From Candidatus Dormiibacterota bacterium (GTDB taxonomy: Bacteria; Chloroflexota; Dormibacteria; Aeolococcales; Bog-877): DNA of 7,726 bases. The notes beneath the pieces were generated by a model. It saw only the letters and a list, made by a program, of their open reading frames with translations. It did not search any database and was not told the origin of the DNA. The translations under genes and the position numbers were made by a program. Location of the stretch: NCBI GenBank assembly GCA_030038765.1, contig JASHRA010000074.1, forward strand, positions 1 to 7,726, written 5' to 3'. Positions 6,634 to 7,726 of this stretch are shown one piece after another. How positions within the stretch are numbered: position 1 is the stretch's first letter; the number at the start of each line of letters is the position of its first letter.

Positions 6634-7337
6634 TGCCGGCCCCCGGCCCCGGGCGAGAGCCAGCTGCGCAGGGCCAGCAGGTCCTCGTTCCGCGTCACCT
6701 TGAGGTTGCGGGGGTCGCCGCGGACCGCCGCCACCGTCTCCCCCAGGGCCAGCACCAGGGCGGCGTCGTCGTCCGCGTCCCGGCCCAGCCGCAGGGCCTC
6801 CTGGTGGGCCCGGCGCAGGAGCTCGGTGCGGAAGGCCTGGGGGGTCTGGATGGCCGCCAGCTGGGCCCGCGGCAGGACCTCGGTGAGGTGCGCCCCGCTG
6901 AGCCTGGCGGTGCTGTCCGAGACCGGGATGCAGGCGCTGGCCGCGCCCACCTCGCGGGCCGCCCGCAGCACCTGGGCGCACAGCTCCGGGGTCAGCCCCG
7001 GGCGGGCCCCGTCGTGGATCAGCACCAGCTGGCGGGAGCAGGCGCTGAGCCCGCGCCGCACCGACTCCTGGCGCCTCACGCCGCCCTCGACGCAACGGCA
7101 GCCGAGCCGGGGAGCGGCCGCCGTGGCCAGCTCCAGGACCCGGCGGTGGTCCTCCGCGACGGCCACCACGACCAGCTCGTCGACGCCGCTGGCGGGGTCG
7201 CCCAGGGCCCGCAGCACCCACGCCAGCACCGGCTGGCCGCCGAGGTCGGCCCAGAGCTTGGCCCCGCCGAAGCGGGAGCTGGAGCCCGCCGCCGGCACCA
7301 CCGCCGTGGTGCCGTCCTCCCCCGCTCCCCCGCTCAA
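6624..7337 (-). CDS. ispD: Mirror copy of ispD (MEP cytidylyltransferase)
   Basis: Exact reverse-complement copy of ispD at 390-1103, with an identical 237-residue product and the same TTG start overlapping the PIN/TRAM stop. It is probably not a second gene, but the same locus duplicated by the fold-back. Confidence 0.7.
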   Translation of the reverse strand: MSGGAGEDGTTAVVPAAGSSSRFGGAKLWADLGGQPVLAWVLRALGDPASGVDELVVVAVAEDHRRVLELATAAAPRLGCRCVEGGVRRQESVRRGLSACSRQLVLIHDGARPGLTPELCAQVLRAAREVGAASACIPVSDSTARLSGAHLTEVLPRAQLAAIQTPQAFRTELLRRAHQEALRLGRDADDDAALVLALGETVAAVRGDPRNLKVTRNEDLLALRSWLSPGAGGRQWA

Positions 7338-7726
7338 CGCTCGCGACGCCCGCTGGCCCGGTCCCGTCGCCCGCCCCGGCCGAGCACCGCCCTGCCCTCG
7401 GCGGCCTGCTCCTCGGCCTCCGCGGTCTGGACGAAGACCATCCGCCCGGAGGCGGTCTGGATCACGCTCCGGACCGTGACCCCGATCCGCTCCCCGAGAT
7501 GGGAGCGACCTCCCTCCACCACCAGCATGGTGCCGTCCTCCAGGTAGCCGACCCCCTGGTCCGCCTCACGGCCCTCCTTGACCACGTCCACGTCCAGGCG
7601 CTCACCCGGCACCAGGGCCGGCCGCAGGGCGGTGGCGAGCTGGTTGAGGTTGAGCACGGTGAGGCCCTCGATCTGGGCCACGCGGTCGAGGTTGAAGTCG
7701 ACGGTGAGGATGGCCGCCCCCTGCTC
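7334..7726 (-). CDS. Mirror copy of the PIN/TRAM protein C-terminal fragment
   Basis: Exact reverse-complement copy of the fragment at 1-393: the same 130 codons, open to the window's right edge. It is cut at exactly the same codon as the left copy. Two independent genomic copies need not end at an identical base in a randomly bounded contig, so this shared cut is one of the stronger signs of an artefactual palindrome. Confidence 0.68.
   Translation of the reverse strand, partial: EQGAAILTVDFNLDRVAQIEGLTVLNLNQLATALRPALVPGERLDVDVVKEGREADQGVGYLEDGTMLVVEGGRSHLGERIGVTVRSVIQTASGRMVFVQTAEAEEQAAEGRAVLGRGGRRDRASGRRER

Larger units (their letters stand above)
3864..7726 (-). repeat. Right arm of the perfect inverted repeat (mirror copy of 1-3863)
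   Basis: Exact reverse complement of the left arm, carrying the same five genes on the minus strand in mirror order. It contains no sequence not already present in 1-3863. Both outer ends stop at the same base inside the same gene. That is expected if one molecule was copied back on itself, and unlikely for two independent genomic copies. Confidence 0.98.

Noticed and set aside
1..7726. A natural duplicated gene cluster, composite transposon or amplified inverted duplication.
   Set aside because: No transposase, integrase, target-site duplication or spacer is seen, no difference was found between arms, and both ends stop at the same base inside the same gene.

Overview
The window is a single 3,863-base segment followed immediately by its own exact reverse complement. 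Base n mirrors base 7727-n across the whole length. The axis lies between 3863 and 3864, there is no spacer, and I found no mismatch. There are therefore only five distinct genes, each present twice, once on each strand. The likeliest explanation is a fold-back (chimeric amplification, missed-hairpin read or assembly) artefact. If so, the unique information is the left arm, 1-3863, and gene counts from this window should be halved.

Organism: a bacterium with very high GC (roughly three quarters by eye, not computed). It uses GTG and TTG starts freely and makes isoprenoids by the non-mevalonate (MEP) route. The order PIN/TRAM protein - ispD - ispF - cysS - rlmB is a familiar housekeeping cluster in Bacillota, Actinomycetota and related lineages. 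Base composition favours an actinomycetotal or other high-GC terrabacterial lineage (for example Chloroflexota or Dormibacterota). The phylum cannot be settled from this stretch alone.

Layout of the left arm (+ strand): the C-terminal 130 codons of a PIN/TRAM-domain protein (1-393, cut by the window edge); ispD (390-1103); ispF (1094-1600); cysS (1603-3033); rlmB (3033-3800); then 63 bases without a gene up to the axis. Neighbouring genes overlap by 4, 10 and 1 nt or are 2 nt apart, so this looks like one translationally coupled operon whose promoter lies upstream of the window. The right arm (3864-7726, - strand) repeats everything in mirror order: rlmB, cysS, ispF, ispD, PIN/TRAM fragment.

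Function: IspD and IspF catalyse two non-adjacent steps of the MEP pathway. CysS charges tRNA-Cys. RlmB is a 23S rRNA 2'-O-ribose methyltransferase of the SpoU/TrmH family. The PIN/TRAM protein is probably a membrane-anchored nuclease-like or RNA-binding protein. All five look intact apart from the edge truncation. I see no mobile element, CRISPR array, RNA gene or defence-type system. The only extraordinary feature is the palindrome.
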